DNA of 64,000 nucleotides from Solirubrobacter deserti (GTDB lineage Bacteria; Actinomycetota; Thermoleophilia; Solirubrobacterales; Solirubrobacteraceae), in contig NZ_QPKJ02000003.1 of assembly GCF_003344625.1 (NCBI RefSeq), positions 868,001-932,000 of the forward strand. Reading direction: 5' to 3'. The first letter of the stretch is position 1; the number at the start of each line of letters is the position of its first letter. The notes below the pieces were generated by a model. The model saw nothing but the letters and a program-made list of their open reading frames with translations, did not search any database and was not told the DNA's origin. This document shows positions 1-7,890 of the stretch, in pieces. Both the position numbers and the translations under genes were made by a program.

Positions 1-66
1 GACGGTGTCGTAGAAGCGCTTGGACGCCTCGTAGTCCGCGACGCGGATCGTCACATGGTCGATCAC
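1..66 (-). CDS. VOC (glyoxalase/bleomycin-resistance fold) protein, N-terminal fragment
   Basis: The minus strand opens with a GTG codon at 66-64 followed by 21 codons that run off the left edge. The peptide begins IDHVTIRVADYEASKRFYD, the typical first beta strand and helix of the VOC superfamily (metal-dependent dioxygenases, glyoxalases and resistance proteins). The first metal-ligand His would be in IDHV. It starts 5 nt after the cytochrome c stop, so it is probably the last gene of that operon. An AGGTGGG stretch directly precedes the GTG and CACAAT lies 7 nt upstream. The specific substrate cannot be told from 22 residues. Confidence 0.7.
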   Translation of the reverse strand, partial: MIDHVTIRVADYEASKRFYDTV

Positions 67-71
67 CCCAC

Positions 72-434
72 CTATTGTGCGGAAAGCAGGAACGTGACGA
101 GTTGCTCGAGCTCGGGCGGGCTGATGCGGGTGGCGAAGTCCTCCGGCATCGGGCCGTTGCGCGGCGGCGCGACGATCGCCCGCTTGACGTCGTCGCGCGA
201 TTTGCCGACCAGCGCCACCTCCAGGTCCGGACCGATCGGTGCGCTGGAGTTCGCGGGCTCGAACGTGTGGCACGAGCCGCAGCCCTGCGCGACGAAGACG
301 CTCAGGCCGTCGCGCGCGGGGGTCGCCCGCGCGGCGGTCGGCGCGGGGTCGTCCCCGCCCGCGGCGAAGGCGGCGATCGTCATCGCCGCCCCCGCGCAGG
401 CGAGCCCACCGGCGGCGAGGGTGGTGGCTCTCAC
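72..434 (-). CDS. Secreted c-type cytochrome, single haem
   Basis: A 120-residue protein with an N-terminal hydrophobic signal or anchor (about residues 4-25) followed by one class I cytochrome c domain. The haem site CGSCH is at residues 52-56, and a plausible axial Met sits in NGPMPEDF at residue 96. It should act outside the membrane as an electron carrier. The start is the GTG at 434-432, which overlaps the TGA of the upstream gene (GTGA), so the two are translationally coupled. A frame read further upstream has no signal peptide and is rejected. Partner oxidase or dehydrogenase genes are not in the window. Confidence 0.85.
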   Translation of the reverse strand: MRATTLAAGGLACAGAAMTIAAFAAGGDDPAPTAARATPARDGLSVFVAQGCGSCHTFEPANSSAPIGPDLEVALVGKSRDDVKRAIVAPPRNGPMPEDFATRISPPELEQLVTFLLSAQ

Positions 435-946
435 GCCGCCTGCGGTTCGTGGCGGTGGCGCAGCCGGGCGCCCACGAGGATCAGTGCGGCGAGCAGGAAC
501 GCGAGGGCGCCGAGCCCCAGGTAGGTCCAGTTCGGCCCACTGTCGTCGGCCGCGGTCGTGCTCGCGGCGGGGGCGCTCGCCGGGTCGCCGATCCGCACGG
601 CCGGGAACGTGTGCGGCTGCCCGGTGATGAAGCCGTCGTTGACCTCGTACATCCACTCGCCGCCGCGCGGGAACGTCACGCTGACGGCATAGACGCCGGG
701 CTTGTCGGTCGCGCGCGCGGCGAATGTCTGCTCGCTGCCGCCCTGGCGGATCGTCAGCGTCGGCTGCACGTCCTCCAGCGGCGTCCGCCCGTGCTGGAGC
801 ACGGTGAGGTTGACGTTCCACGGCTGTCCCGGCTCCACGCCCGCGGGCGTCGAGTCCAGCCCCACCGTGGCCCAGCCTCCGGCGAACGCGCTCGGCGCGG
901 CGACCAGCGAGGCGGCCAGTGCAACTGCGATGAGTAGACGGTGCAT
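431..946 (-). CDS. Secreted protein with C-terminal membrane anchor (YtkA/FixH-like beta domain)
   Basis: A 171-residue protein. Residues 1-22 form a clean signal peptide (MHRLLIAVALAASLVAAPSA). The middle is a beta-rich domain with the pattern GQPWNVNLTVLQHGRTPL and PGVYAVSVTFPRGGEW, resembling YtkA-like or FixH-like extracytoplasmic domains. A transmembrane helix (WTYLGLGALAFLLAALILVG) near the end precedes an Arg/His-rich cytoplasmic tail. ATG at 946-944 is the only start that keeps the signal peptide. It is coupled to the cytochrome c gene, so a role in a respiratory or copper/haem assembly context is possible, but that is inference from the neighbour. Confidence 0.7.
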   Translation of the reverse strand: MHRLLIAVALAASLVAAPSAFAGGWATVGLDSTPAGVEPGQPWNVNLTVLQHGRTPLEDVQPTLTIRQGGSEQTFAARATDKPGVYAVSVTFPRGGEWMYEVNDGFITGQPHTFPAVRIGDPASAPAASTTAADDSGPNWTYLGLGALAFLLAALILVGARLRHRHEPQAA

Positions 947-983
947 GTCCCGTCTACGCCCACCGCGCCCGAGAGGTTCCGAA

Positions 984-1010
984 CTTAAAGAGGGACTGTC
1001 CCTCTTTAGG
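984..1010. repeat. Dispersed palindromic element, copy 1
   Basis: Two perfect 11-base arms, TAAAGAGGGAC (986-996) and GTCCCTCTTTA (998-1008), face each other across a single T. The same design recurs at 1051-1080 and at 51562-51587. This copy lies between the divergent signal-peptide gene and the nuclease-like gene. It resembles REP-type elements mobilised by Y1/IS200-like transposases, but no transposase is in the window, so the origin is inference. Confidence 0.75.
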
Positions 1011-1050
1011 AAGTGCGCCACCCCGGAATGTGCGGATTTGGTGCAGGTTT

Positions 1051-1080
1051 GACCTAAAGGGGACTGTCCCCCTTTAGGTT
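1051..1080. repeat. Dispersed palindromic element, copy 2
   Basis: Arms ACCTAAAGGGGAC (1052-1064) and GTCCCCCTTTAGGT (1066-1079) flank a central T; the right arm carries one extra C. It is the same element family as at 984-1010, with G in place of the A in the GAGGG core. Its right end, TAGGTT at 1075-1080, sits 7 nt before the GTG of the downstream gene and looks like a -10 box. Confidence 0.75.
1075..1080 (+). promoter_or_regulatory. -10-like box (TAGGTT) formed by a repeat end
   Basis: TAGGTT, followed by 7 nt and then GTG at 1088, fits the leaderless arrangement seen at many other starts here. The hexamer is the outer right edge of palindromic element copy 2. Confidence 0.4.
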
Positions 1081-1087
1081 GGGGAGG

Positions 1088-2095
1088 GTGCGTACGTGGA
1101 TCGCCGTGCTCTCCGCGTTGCCCTGGGTGGGGTGGGCCGCGCTGCGCCTGGCGGGCGTGGAACTGCCGTACCCGCTGGTCGCCGCGATCGCGTTCACGCC
1201 CTACGCGGCGCTGACGTCGCCGCTGCCGGTCGTGCTCGCGCTGATCCTGCGGCGCAAGGGCGTGGCGATCGTCGCCGCGGTCGCGGCGTTGGCGCTCGGC
1301 GCGACGATGGTGCCGCGCGCGGTGGCCGGACCGCGACCGGAGGCGGACGGCCCGCGGCTGGTGGTGATGACGTCGAACCTGTGGCTCGGGCACGCGAACG
1401 CCGACGACGTGTTGCGCACGGCGCGCGAGCACGATGTGGACGTGCTCGCGGTGCAGGAGCTGCGGCCCAAGCTCGCGGCGCGGCTGCAGGCGCGCGGCGC
1501 CAAGCAGTTCCCGCACCAGATCCTGCTGCCCCACGCCGGCGCCGCGGGCAGCGGGCTGCTCTCCCGGCGCCCGCTCGGCTCGGCGGGCGGCGACCTCCAG
1601 CCGGAGGCGGTGCTGCTCAACGGCGGCGCGCCGCCCGTGCGGATCAAGTCCGTGCACCCGCGCCCGCCGGTCACGCGCGCCGCCGAGCCGCAGTGGCGCC
1701 GTGCGCTCGCGGCGCTGCCGGGCTCGGACGGGCGCGGCGACGTGCGCATCCTCGCCGGTGACTTCAACGCCACCTTCGACCATCCCGAGTTCCGCGCGCT
1801 GCTCGACCGCGGCTACATCGACGCCGCGGACGCCGTCGGGAAGGGCTGGACGCACACCTGGCCGTCGGGCCGCGCGACCGCCCACCGCGGCACGCTGCCG
1901 ATCACGATCGACCACATCCTCGTCGACCGGCGCGTGCGCGTGGAGCAGGTCACCGTGGTGGACATCCGCCGCAGCGACCACCGCGCGGTGATCGCGTGCT
2001 GCGCCTGCCCGCCGCGTAGGCTCCGCGGATGCCGAAGGCGCGCTCGTTCGCGGCGGCGCTGGTCGTCGCGCTGCTCTCCGTGCCGCTCGCGGTGA
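1088..2095 (+). CDS. Endonuclease/exonuclease/phosphatase-family membrane protein
   Basis: The N terminus has two or three hydrophobic segments (about residues 2-80), followed by an EEP domain. Visible motifs are MTSNLW (Asn/metal region), VDVLAVQELRP (catalytic Glu), ILAGDFNATFDHPEF (Asp/Asn) and IDHILVD plus RRSDHRAVIA (C-terminal Asp-His). This is the layout of membrane-tethered EEP proteins of Actinobacteria, with the catalytic domain probably outside. GTG 1088 is chosen because TAGGTT lies 7 nt before it; a TTG at 1079 is also in frame. The family normally ends soon after SDHRAV. Here the frame continues 30 more Arg-rich residues and overlaps the next gene by 67 nt, suggesting a one-base frameshift near 1998 (see findings). 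The substrate is unknown. Confidence 0.75.
   Translation: MRTWIAVLSALPWVGWAALRLAGVELPYPLVAAIAFTPYAALTSPLPVVLALILRRKGVAIVAAVAALALGATMVPRAVAGPRPEADGPRLVVMTSNLWLGHANADDVLRTAREHDVDVLAVQELRPKLAARLQARGAKQFPHQILLPHAGAAGSGLLSRRPLGSAGGDLQPEAVLLNGGAPPVRIKSVHPRPPVTRAAEPQWRRALAALPGSDGRGDVRILAGDFNATFDHPEFRALLDRGYIDAADAVGKGWTHTWPSGRATAHRGTLPITIDHILVDRRVRVEQVTVVDIRRSDHRAVIACCACPPRRLRGCRRRARSRRRWSSRCSPCRSR
2017..2022 (+). promoter_or_regulatory. -10-like box (TAGGCT), leaderless start
   Basis: TAGGCT, exactly 6 nt, then the ATG at 2029. This matches the TANNNT actinobacterial -10 consensus and predicts transcription starting at or next to the A of the start codon. Confidence 0.45.
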
Positions 2096-2844
2096 TGGTC
2101 CTGGGCGCCCTGCACCCGCCCGGCGAGCCGGCGCCGGTCGGGCTCGAGCTGCTGCGGGTGCAGCCGTCGCTCGCCGCGTTCGAGCGCGCGTTCGACCTGG
2201 TGCCGCTCGGCCGCCAACTGCTGAACTCGCTCACGGTGGTCGCGATCGCGGTGCCGCTGAGCGTCGTGTGCGCTTCGCTCGCGGGTTTCGCGATGACCCG
2301 CATGGGGCGGCGCGCCCACGCGCTCGCGGTCGGCTTCACGCTCGTCACGCTCACGATCCCGGTGTCCGCGCTGTGGGTCCCGCGCTTTGCGATCTTCCGT
2401 GAGCTCGGCGTGCTGGACACCTATGTCCCGCTGATCGCGCCCGCGCTGATCGGTACGTCGCCGCTGCTCGTGCTGCTCGCGTACTGGAGTGCCCGCGGCC
2501 TGCCGCGCGACCTGATCGACGCCGCGCGCCTCGCCGGCCTCGGACCGCTGAAGGTGTGGTGGCGGATTGTCGTCCCGCTGACAAAACGCACCCTGTTGGC
2601 CATCACTGCACTCTCGTTCGTGGCCCATTGGGGCAACCTGATCGAGCCGCTCCTGTATCTCTATGACGAAGCGAAAGCGACGCTTCCGCTGGGGTTGAGC
2701 AGCCTGCGGCAACTCGGTCCCACGGACGCGCCCGTCCTGCTGGCGGGCGCGGTGGTGGCGACCGTGCCACCGGCGCTCGCGTTCGCGCTCGCACAGAGGG
2801 CCGTGCTGGACAACACGAGGAGGGCGGGATGGGTTCGACGTTGA
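2029..2844 (+). CDS. Carbohydrate ABC transporter permease (MalG/UgpE type)
   Basis: 271 residues with six predicted membrane segments. The cytoplasmic EAA loop, DLIDAARLAGLGPLKVWWRI followed by VPL, contacts the ATPase. This is the CUT1-type inner-membrane permease usually called MalG-like. It is the first gene of a four-gene importer cassette: permease, binding protein, ATPase, second permease. Its end overlaps the binding-protein start by 16 nt. Sugar uptake is the family role; glycerol-3-phosphate or an oligosaccharide are both possible, and nothing in the sequence fixes the substrate. Confidence 0.85.
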   Translation: MPKARSFAAALVVALLSVPLAVMVLGALHPPGEPAPVGLELLRVQPSLAAFERAFDLVPLGRQLLNSLTVVAIAVPLSVVCASLAGFAMTRMGRRAHALAVGFTLVTLTIPVSALWVPRFAIFRELGVLDTYVPLIAPALIGTSPLLVLLAYWSARGLPRDLIDAARLAGLGPLKVWWRIVVPLTKRTLLAITALSFVAHWGNLIEPLLYLYDEAKATLPLGLSSLRQLGPTDAPVLLAGAVVATVPPALAFALAQRAVLDNTRRAGWVRR

Positions 2845-4094
2845 GGGGCGTCGTCCTGATGCTGAGCTTGGGGCTCGGCCTGATGGCATGTGGCGAGGAC
2901 GAGGGTCCTCCGGCCGCACAGCAGGCCGACCAGGCGCTGCCCGCGATCACGTTCCAGGTGACGGGGGACCCGGAGGAGACGCGCGTCTACAAGGAGCTCG
3001 CGGCCCAGTACAGGACGGACACCGGCAACACGGTGAACGTCGTCGAGGTGCCCGAGCGCGACGTGCACCTGGCCAAGCTCACCACGTCGTTCTCCGCGGG
3101 CAAGCAGCCCGAGGTGTTCCTGCTCAACTACCGCTACCTGGGCGGGTTCGCCGCCCGCGGCGTGATCGACGCCGCCGGCCCGCGCCTGGAGCGCTCCGAC
3201 GAGCTCGAGCGGGAGGACTTCTATGACATCCCGATGCAGGCCTTCGAGTACGAGGGCACGCTGCAGTGCATCCCGCAGAACGCCTCCTCGCTCGTCGTCT
3301 ACTACAACGTCGACTGGTTCGAGGCGGCGGGCATCGAGCCGCCGAAGGACCAGTGGAGCTACGAGGAGTTCGCGAAGGTCGCCGAGCGGCTGACCGGCGA
3401 CGGCAAGCACGGCGTCGGGCTCGACCTGAGCACAATCCGCGTCGGCCCGTGGATCTGGTCCGCGGGCGGCGAGCTCGTCGACGACCCGGTCAAGCCGACC
3501 AAGTTCCTGTTCGACACGCCGGAGGGCCGGCGCGGCCTGGAGAACGTGATCGCGCTGCAGCGCAACGGCTGGTCGCCGAGCGCCGACGAGGCCGACGCGC
3601 AGAGCGTCGAGGACCGCTTCATGGAGGGCAAGGTCGCGATGTTCCTGTCTTCGCGCCGCGACGTGCCGGTGATGCGCCAGATCACGGACTTCGAATGGGA
3701 CGTCGCGCCGTTCCCGGTCGACCAGGAGCCGGCCAGCGTCCTGCACTCCGACGGGTTCTGCCTCTCCAAGCACGACAACGCCGACGCGGCCTGGAAGTGG
3801 GTCGAGTACGCGCTCAACGCCAAGGGCCAGGAGGTGCTGGCCGCGAGCGGGCGCAGCGTGCCGTCGATCAAGGCCGTCGCGGAGTCGCCGCTGTTCCTGG
3901 CGCCGACCGACCCGCCGGCCAGTTCCAAGGTCTTCATCGACGCGCTCAGCCAGATGCACCAGCTGCCGGTGACCAAGAACTGGAGCGAGGTCGAGGGCCT
4001 GACCGACGACGCGCTCAACGAGATGTTCTACGGGCGGCTCAGCATCGACGAGGGGATCGAGCGCATCGCCCAGGAGACCGACGGCAAATTCTGA
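2829..4094 (+). CDS. ABC transporter solute-binding lipoprotein (CUT1, family 1)
   Basis: 421 residues. The signal peptide ends in a lipobox (GLGLMAC), placing the lipidated Cys at about residue 21. The mature part has typical CUT1 binding-protein segments: VYKELAAQYRTDTGNTVNVV, KLTTSFSAGKQPEVF, and a C-terminal region mentioning 'GKVAMFLSSRRD'. It should capture a sugar outside and deliver it to the flanking permeases. ATG 2829 is preceded by a good Shine-Dalgarno (GAGGAGGGC). Ligand identity is unknown. Confidence 0.87.
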   Translation: MGSTLRGVVLMLSLGLGLMACGEDEGPPAAQQADQALPAITFQVTGDPEETRVYKELAAQYRTDTGNTVNVVEVPERDVHLAKLTTSFSAGKQPEVFLLNYRYLGGFAARGVIDAAGPRLERSDELEREDFYDIPMQAFEYEGTLQCIPQNASSLVVYYNVDWFEAAGIEPPKDQWSYEEFAKVAERLTGDGKHGVGLDLSTIRVGPWIWSAGGELVDDPVKPTKFLFDTPEGRRGLENVIALQRNGWSPSADEADAQSVEDRFMEGKVAMFLSSRRDVPVMRQITDFEWDVAPFPVDQEPASVLHSDGFCLSKHDNADAAWKWVEYALNAKGQEVLAASGRSVPSIKAVAESPLFLAPTDPPASSKVFIDALSQMHQLPVTKNWSEVEGLTDDALNEMFYGRLSIDEGIERIAQETDGKF

Positions 4095-5044
4095 GCGTCG
4101 AAGGGCTCTCGGTCCGCTACGGCGGCGTCGACGCGCTGCGCGAGCTCTCCCTGGCGCTGGAGCCGGGCGAGCTCGTCGCGGTGCTCGGCGCCTCCGGGTC
4201 CGGGAAGTCGACGCTGCTGCGGGCGATCGCGGGGCTGGAGGAGATCGCCGCCGGACGGGTGCTGATCGGGGGCGAGGACGTGTCCCGGCTCGCCCCGGCA
4301 CGGCGCGGTGTCGCGATGGTCTTCCAGTCGTTCGCGTTGTTCCCGCACATGACCGTGGAGCGCAACATCGCGTTCGGGCTGCGGGCGCGCGGCGAGTCGA
4401 CGCAGGCGGTGGCATCGACCGCGGAGGCGCTCGGGCTCTCGGCGTTGCTGGACCGGCGGCCGGGCGAGCTGTCGGGCGGTGAGCGCCAGCGGGTGGCACT
4501 GGCGCGGGCGCTGGCGGCGCGGCCGCGCGTGCTGCTGCTCGACGAGCCGCTGTCGAACCTGGACGCGCAGCTGCGGGTCTCGACGCGGGGGGAGATCCGG
4601 CGCGTGCAGGAGCGCACGGGCGTGACGACGCTGCACGTCACGCACGATCAGGTGGAGGCGCTCGCGCTGGGGCACCGCGTGGCGGTGCTGCGGGACGGGC
4701 GGCTCGAGCAGCTCGGGACGCCCGACGAGGTGTGGGAGCGGCCCGCGAGCGCGTGGGTGGCGCGGTTCGTGGGGACGCCGCCGATGAACCTCGTGCCGGG
4801 TGAGCGCGGGCTGTGCGGCTTCCGGGCCGAGGACGCGGCGGCGCGGGTCGATCCGGGCGGCGAGTACGTGTTCGAGCTGGCCGAGCGCGTGGGGGCTGAC
4901 GTGCTCTGGCACCTGCGGCGCGGGGAGGATCTCGTCGCCGTGCGGGCGGGCGGGGCGGCGCCCGCGGTCGGCGAGCGGGTGGCGGTGGAGGTGCCGGAGG
5001 CGCGCGTGCGCTGGTTCGACCGCGAGACGGGGCGCGCGCTGTGA
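4091..5044 (+). CDS. Carbohydrate ABC transporter ATPase (MalK/UgpC type), non-ATG start
   Basis: About 317 residues. The N-terminal ABC domain has Walker A (GASGSGKST), Q-loop (VFQSFALFP), signature (LSGGERQ), Walker B (VLLLDEP), D-loop (SNLD) and H-switch (HVTHD), followed by a shortened TOBE-like region. No ATG, GTG or TTG exists near the conserved N terminus SVEGLSVRYGG. The candidates are ATT at 4088 or CTG at 4091, the latter overlapping the binding-protein TGA (CTGA). Translational coupling would help such a weak start. All catalytic motifs are intact, so the protein is probably functional. Confidence 0.82.
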   Translation: MSVEGLSVRYGGVDALRELSLALEPGELVAVLGASGSGKSTLLRAIAGLEEIAAGRVLIGGEDVSRLAPARRGVAMVFQSFALFPHMTVERNIAFGLRARGESTQAVASTAEALGLSALLDRRPGELSGGERQRVALARALAARPRVLLLDEPLSNLDAQLRVSTRGEIRRVQERTGVTTLHVTHDQVEALALGHRVAVLRDGRLEQLGTPDEVWERPASAWVARFVGTPPMNLVPGERGLCGFRAEDAAARVDPGGEYVFELAERVGADVLWHLRRGEDLVAVRAGGAAPAVGERVAVEVPEARVRWFDRETGRAL

Positions 5045-5898
5045 GCGAGAAGCGCCAGCTCGCGCTGATGTTCGCGCCGTACGCGCTCGGCGCGCTGCTG
5101 CTGTTCATCGCGCCCGCGCTGTACTCGCTCTCGCTGTCGCTCTATGACGCGGACCTGCTCACCGAGTCGCGCTTCATCGGCTTCGGGAACTTCGCCGAGC
5201 TCGCCGGCGACGAGCTCTTCCACGAGGTGCTGTGGCGCTCGGCGCTCTTCGTGGCGATCGCGGTGCCGCTGCGGCTGTTCGTAGCGGTCGGGCTGGCGCT
5301 GCTGTTGTTCCGGGTGCGGGCGGGGCGCACGGCGGCGTTCCTGCCGTCGGTGGTGCCCGACGCGGCCTGGGCGGCGGTCTGGATCTTCCTGCTCAACCCC
5401 GTCTACGGGCCGCTGAACTGGCTGCTCGGGCTGGTCGGGATCGCGCCCGTGTCGTGGTTCTCCAGCGGCTGGGCGGCGTTCTTCGCGATCATCCTGATGC
5501 TGGCGTTCACGGTCGGCGAGGCGTTCATCGTCGCGCTCGCGGCGCGGCAGGAGCTGCCGGAGGAGCTGTATGACGTGGCGCGGCTCGAGGGGGCGCGGCC
5601 CTGGTACGTGCTGCGCGCGGTGACGCTCCCGCTGATGGCGCCGGTGCTCGCGCTGCTGGCGACGCGGGACGTCGCGGTGTCGCTGCAGGCGACGTTCACC
5701 GCCACCTACCTGCTGACCGACGGCGGCCCAGACCGCGCGACGCTGCTGCTGCCGATCTACTCCTTCGACATGGGCTTCGAGCTGCTGCGCTACGGCTACG
5801 CCAGCGCGATGATGCTGCTCGGGTTCCTCGGCTGCCTCGCGCTGGGCGTGGCGCAGTGGTTCGTCGTCAAGCGCTGGCGGCTCGGGCTATCCCACTGA
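5041..5898 (+). CDS. Carbohydrate ABC transporter permease (MalF/UgpA type)
   Basis: 285 residues with six membrane segments and an EAA loop (ELYDVARLEGARPWYVLRAV, then TLPL). It is the MalF-like partner of the permease at 2029-2844. GTG 5041 overlaps the ATPase stop (GTGA). With it the importer has two permeases, an ATPase and a binding protein. The 3' end overlaps the convergent gene by 32 nt. Confidence 0.86.
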   Translation: MSEKRQLALMFAPYALGALLLFIAPALYSLSLSLYDADLLTESRFIGFGNFAELAGDELFHEVLWRSALFVAIAVPLRLFVAVGLALLLFRVRAGRTAAFLPSVVPDAAWAAVWIFLLNPVYGPLNWLLGLVGIAPVSWFSSGWAAFFAIILMLAFTVGEAFIVALAARQELPEELYDVARLEGARPWYVLRAVTLPLMAPVLALLATRDVAVSLQATFTATYLLTDGGPDRATLLLPIYSFDMGFELLRYGYASAMMLLGFLGCLALGVAQWFVVKRWRLGLSH

Positions 5899-6418
5899 GG
5901 CGGTTGTCGGCCAGGACGATCGCGGCGTCGAGGGCCTGGAGGGCCTGGCGGAGGGCTTCGACGGCGTCGTCGGCGAGCCCGGCGGACGGCTCCTCGAGCG
6001 CCAGCACGCGCGGGTCGCTCATCAGGCCGCGGGCGACCACGAGCAGCTGCTGCTCGCCGCCCGAGAGCGTGCGGGCGAGCTGCTTCGGGCGGCTCGCGAG
6101 CCACGGGAAGCGTGCGTAGACGCGCTCGCGGCGCTGCGCGACGAGCGGCTTGTCGCGGCGGGCGCGGTAGGCGCCGAGCGTGAGGTTCTCCTCGACGGTG
6201 AGGTCGCCGAACACGCGCCGGCCCGCGGGGACGAACGAGATCCCGAGCGCGGCGATCCGGTCGGGCTGGGCGTTGGCCAGCTCGACGCCGTCGAGCGTGA
6301 TCGAGCCGGTCGTGCGTTCGAGACCCGCGAGCGCCGGCGGGAGGTGGGTGACCTCGACGATCTCGCCGTCTGTGACGGAGAAGCTGAGCCCGTCGACGTC
6401 CCGGACGGTGAACGTCAC
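5867..6418 (-). CDS. Degenerate LivF-like ABC ATPase subunit lacking Walker A
   Basis: 183 residues against about 235 for normal LivF. The beta strand before the P-loop (GEIVEV) runs directly into THLPPALAGLERTTG, so the whole Walker A is missing. The Walker B aspartate is Glu-shifted (VLALEEP, residues 138-144) and the H-switch is lost (VLADN). In contrast the signature LSGGEQQ (118-124) is perfect, as is the LivF-typical PSAGL. GTG 6418 overlaps the TGA of the fused permease-ATPase gene, so the two are co-translated. It cannot bind ATP in its own P-loop but can complete the partner's site; see findings. Retention of the frame and signature argues against a simple pseudogene. Confidence 0.75.
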   Translation of the reverse strand: MTFTVRDVDGLSFSVTDGEIVEVTHLPPALAGLERTTGSITLDGVELANAQPDRIAALGISFVPAGRRVFGDLTVEENLTLGAYRARRDKPLVAQRRERVYARFPWLASRPKQLARTLSGGEQQLLVVARGLMSDPRVLALEEPSAGLADDAVEALRQALQALDAAIVLADNRLSGIARAASA

Positions 6419-7848
6419 GCGCGCACCCGGCCGGCGTCGAGGCGCGTGACCTTGTCGGCGACGCCGCTGAGCAGGTCGAGGTCGTGCTCGACGACGAGCA
6501 CGGCCCGGTCGAGCGCCTTCAAGCGGGCGAGCACGCGCAGCAGGGCCTCCCGCTCCGCGGCGGTCATGCCCGCGGCGGGCTCGTCGAGCAGCAGGATCGG
6601 CTTGCCCGTCGCGACCGTGCGCGCGATCTGCAGCAGGCGCTCCTCGCCCGGGCCGAGGTCGGTGGCGTGGGCGCGGTCGGCGAGCTCGGTGAGCTCCAGG
6701 ATCGGCAGCGGATCGTCGCGGCGGGCGAGCAGCACCTGCTCGTAGGGCGTGAGCGGCGTGAGCGGCGCGGGGCGCTGGAACGTGCGCGCGACGCGCTCGT
6801 CGCGGGCGGCCAGGGTGCGCAGGAGCGTCGTCTTGCCGCTGCCGTTCGGGCCGACGAGCGCGTGCAGCTCGCCGCTCGCGAGTGCGACGTCGACGCCCTT
6901 GAGGATGCCGAGCGGGTCCGTGACCTGCTGCGCGGTGAAGCTCGCCGTGGTCGGCTCGGGTTGCGGGCCGGGCGGGACCGGCCGCGGCGGCCGGCGGCGG
7001 ATGCGCGCCGCCACGTGCGGTCGCAGCCACAGGCAGGCGACGAGCGCGGCCGCGGTCATCACGCCGTTGGCGGCGTCGGTCGAGAGGCCGGTCTCGGCCA
7101 GCAGGGAAGCGGCGCGCGGGACGCCCGCGAGCACGAGCAGCGCGAGCAGCGGGCCGGCGATCGGCGCGCCGCCGCCGACGATCACCGCGGCGAACAGCTG
7201 CAGCGCGAGCAGCGGGGACAGGTCCGCGGGCGCCGCGACGCCGATCAGCAGCGTGAACCCGGCGCCGCCGGCCGCCCCGAACGCCGCGGCGAGCGCGAAC
7301 AGCGTGACGATGTGGTGCGTGATCGGGACGCCGAGCTCGGCCGCGACCTCGCGGTCCTCGCGCAGCGCGAGCGCGTCGCGGCCGATCGGGCCGCGCCGGA
7401 TGCGCTCGCTGATGACGAGCGCGGCGGCGACGAGGACCAGCGCGGTGACCAGGTGGACGGTCGGCGTGAGCGTGAGCTCGAACAGCGGGGTCGCGACGCG
7501 GTCGAGCGCGGGGCGCGTGAGGCCCTGCGTGCCGCCCGAGAGGTCGGGGGCGGCGACCAGGATCGCGGCGGCGAGCCAGGCGAGGCCCCAGGTCGCGAGC
7601 GCCACCCGCGGCGCGGGCGCCTTCGCCACCAGCCAGCCGGTCAGCGCGCCGAGCGCCGCGCCGCCGGCGATGGAGAGGATCAGCGCGCTGCCGATCGGGA
7701 GGCCCGCGCGCTCGAGCTGCATCGCGCCGATCGCTCCCACCGCGAGGAAGGCGCTCTGGGAGAGGACGGGGAGGCCCGCGAACGCGACGACCGGGACGAG
7801 GCCGAGCGCGGCCGCGAGCAGGTAGAGGTCGAAGACGATGTCGGTCAT
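6415..7848 (-). CDS. LivM-LivG fusion: branched-chain-type ABC permease plus ATPase
   Basis: 477 residues. Residues 1-285 are a LivM-type permease with eight or more hydrophobic segments. A Pro-rich linker (286-303) leads to a compact LivG-type ATPase. In the ATPase, Walker A GPNGSGKTT is at 333-341, Q-loop FQ at 357-358, Walker B ILLLDEP at 418-424 and H-switch His at 454. All of these are intact, but the signature is degraded to LGPGE (398-402). The ATPase is about 80 residues shorter than LivG. The family imports branched-chain amino acids, amides or urea. No periplasmic binding-protein gene is adjacent, so the substrate is open. Confidence 0.82.
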   Translation of the reverse strand: MTDIVFDLYLLAAALGLVPVVAFAGLPVLSQSAFLAVGAIGAMQLERAGLPIGSALILSIAGGAALGALTGWLVAKAPAPRVALATWGLAWLAAAILVAAPDLSGGTQGLTRPALDRVATPLFELTLTPTVHLVTALVLVAAALVISERIRRGPIGRDALALREDREVAAELGVPITHHIVTLFALAAAFGAAGGAGFTLLIGVAAPADLSPLLALQLFAAVIVGGGAPIAGPLLALLVLAGVPRAASLLAETGLSTDAANGVMTAAALVACLWLRPHVAARIRRRPPRPVPPGPQPEPTTASFTAQQVTDPLGILKGVDVALASGELHALVGPNGSGKTTLLRTLAARDERVARTFQRPAPLTPLTPYEQVLLARRDDPLPILELTELADRAHATDLGPGEERLLQIARTVATGKPILLLDEPAAGMTAAEREALLRVLARLKALDRAVLVVEHDLDLLSGVADKVTRLDAGRVRA

Positions 7849-7890
7849 CGAGGTCGTCCTGCGTGGGCTCGGCGAGGGGCGCCGTGGTGG

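Noticed and set aside
2661..4499. 612-codon open frame on the minus strand, antisense to the sugar-transporter genes
   Set aside because: Its product is Arg/Pro/Ala-rich with no domains, while the plus-strand frames carry clear transporter motifs; it is a GC-bias artefact.
5867..6418. Pseudogene call for the LivF-like subunit
   Set aside because: The frame is intact, co-translated and keeps the one motif its partner has lost, so function is more likely than decay.
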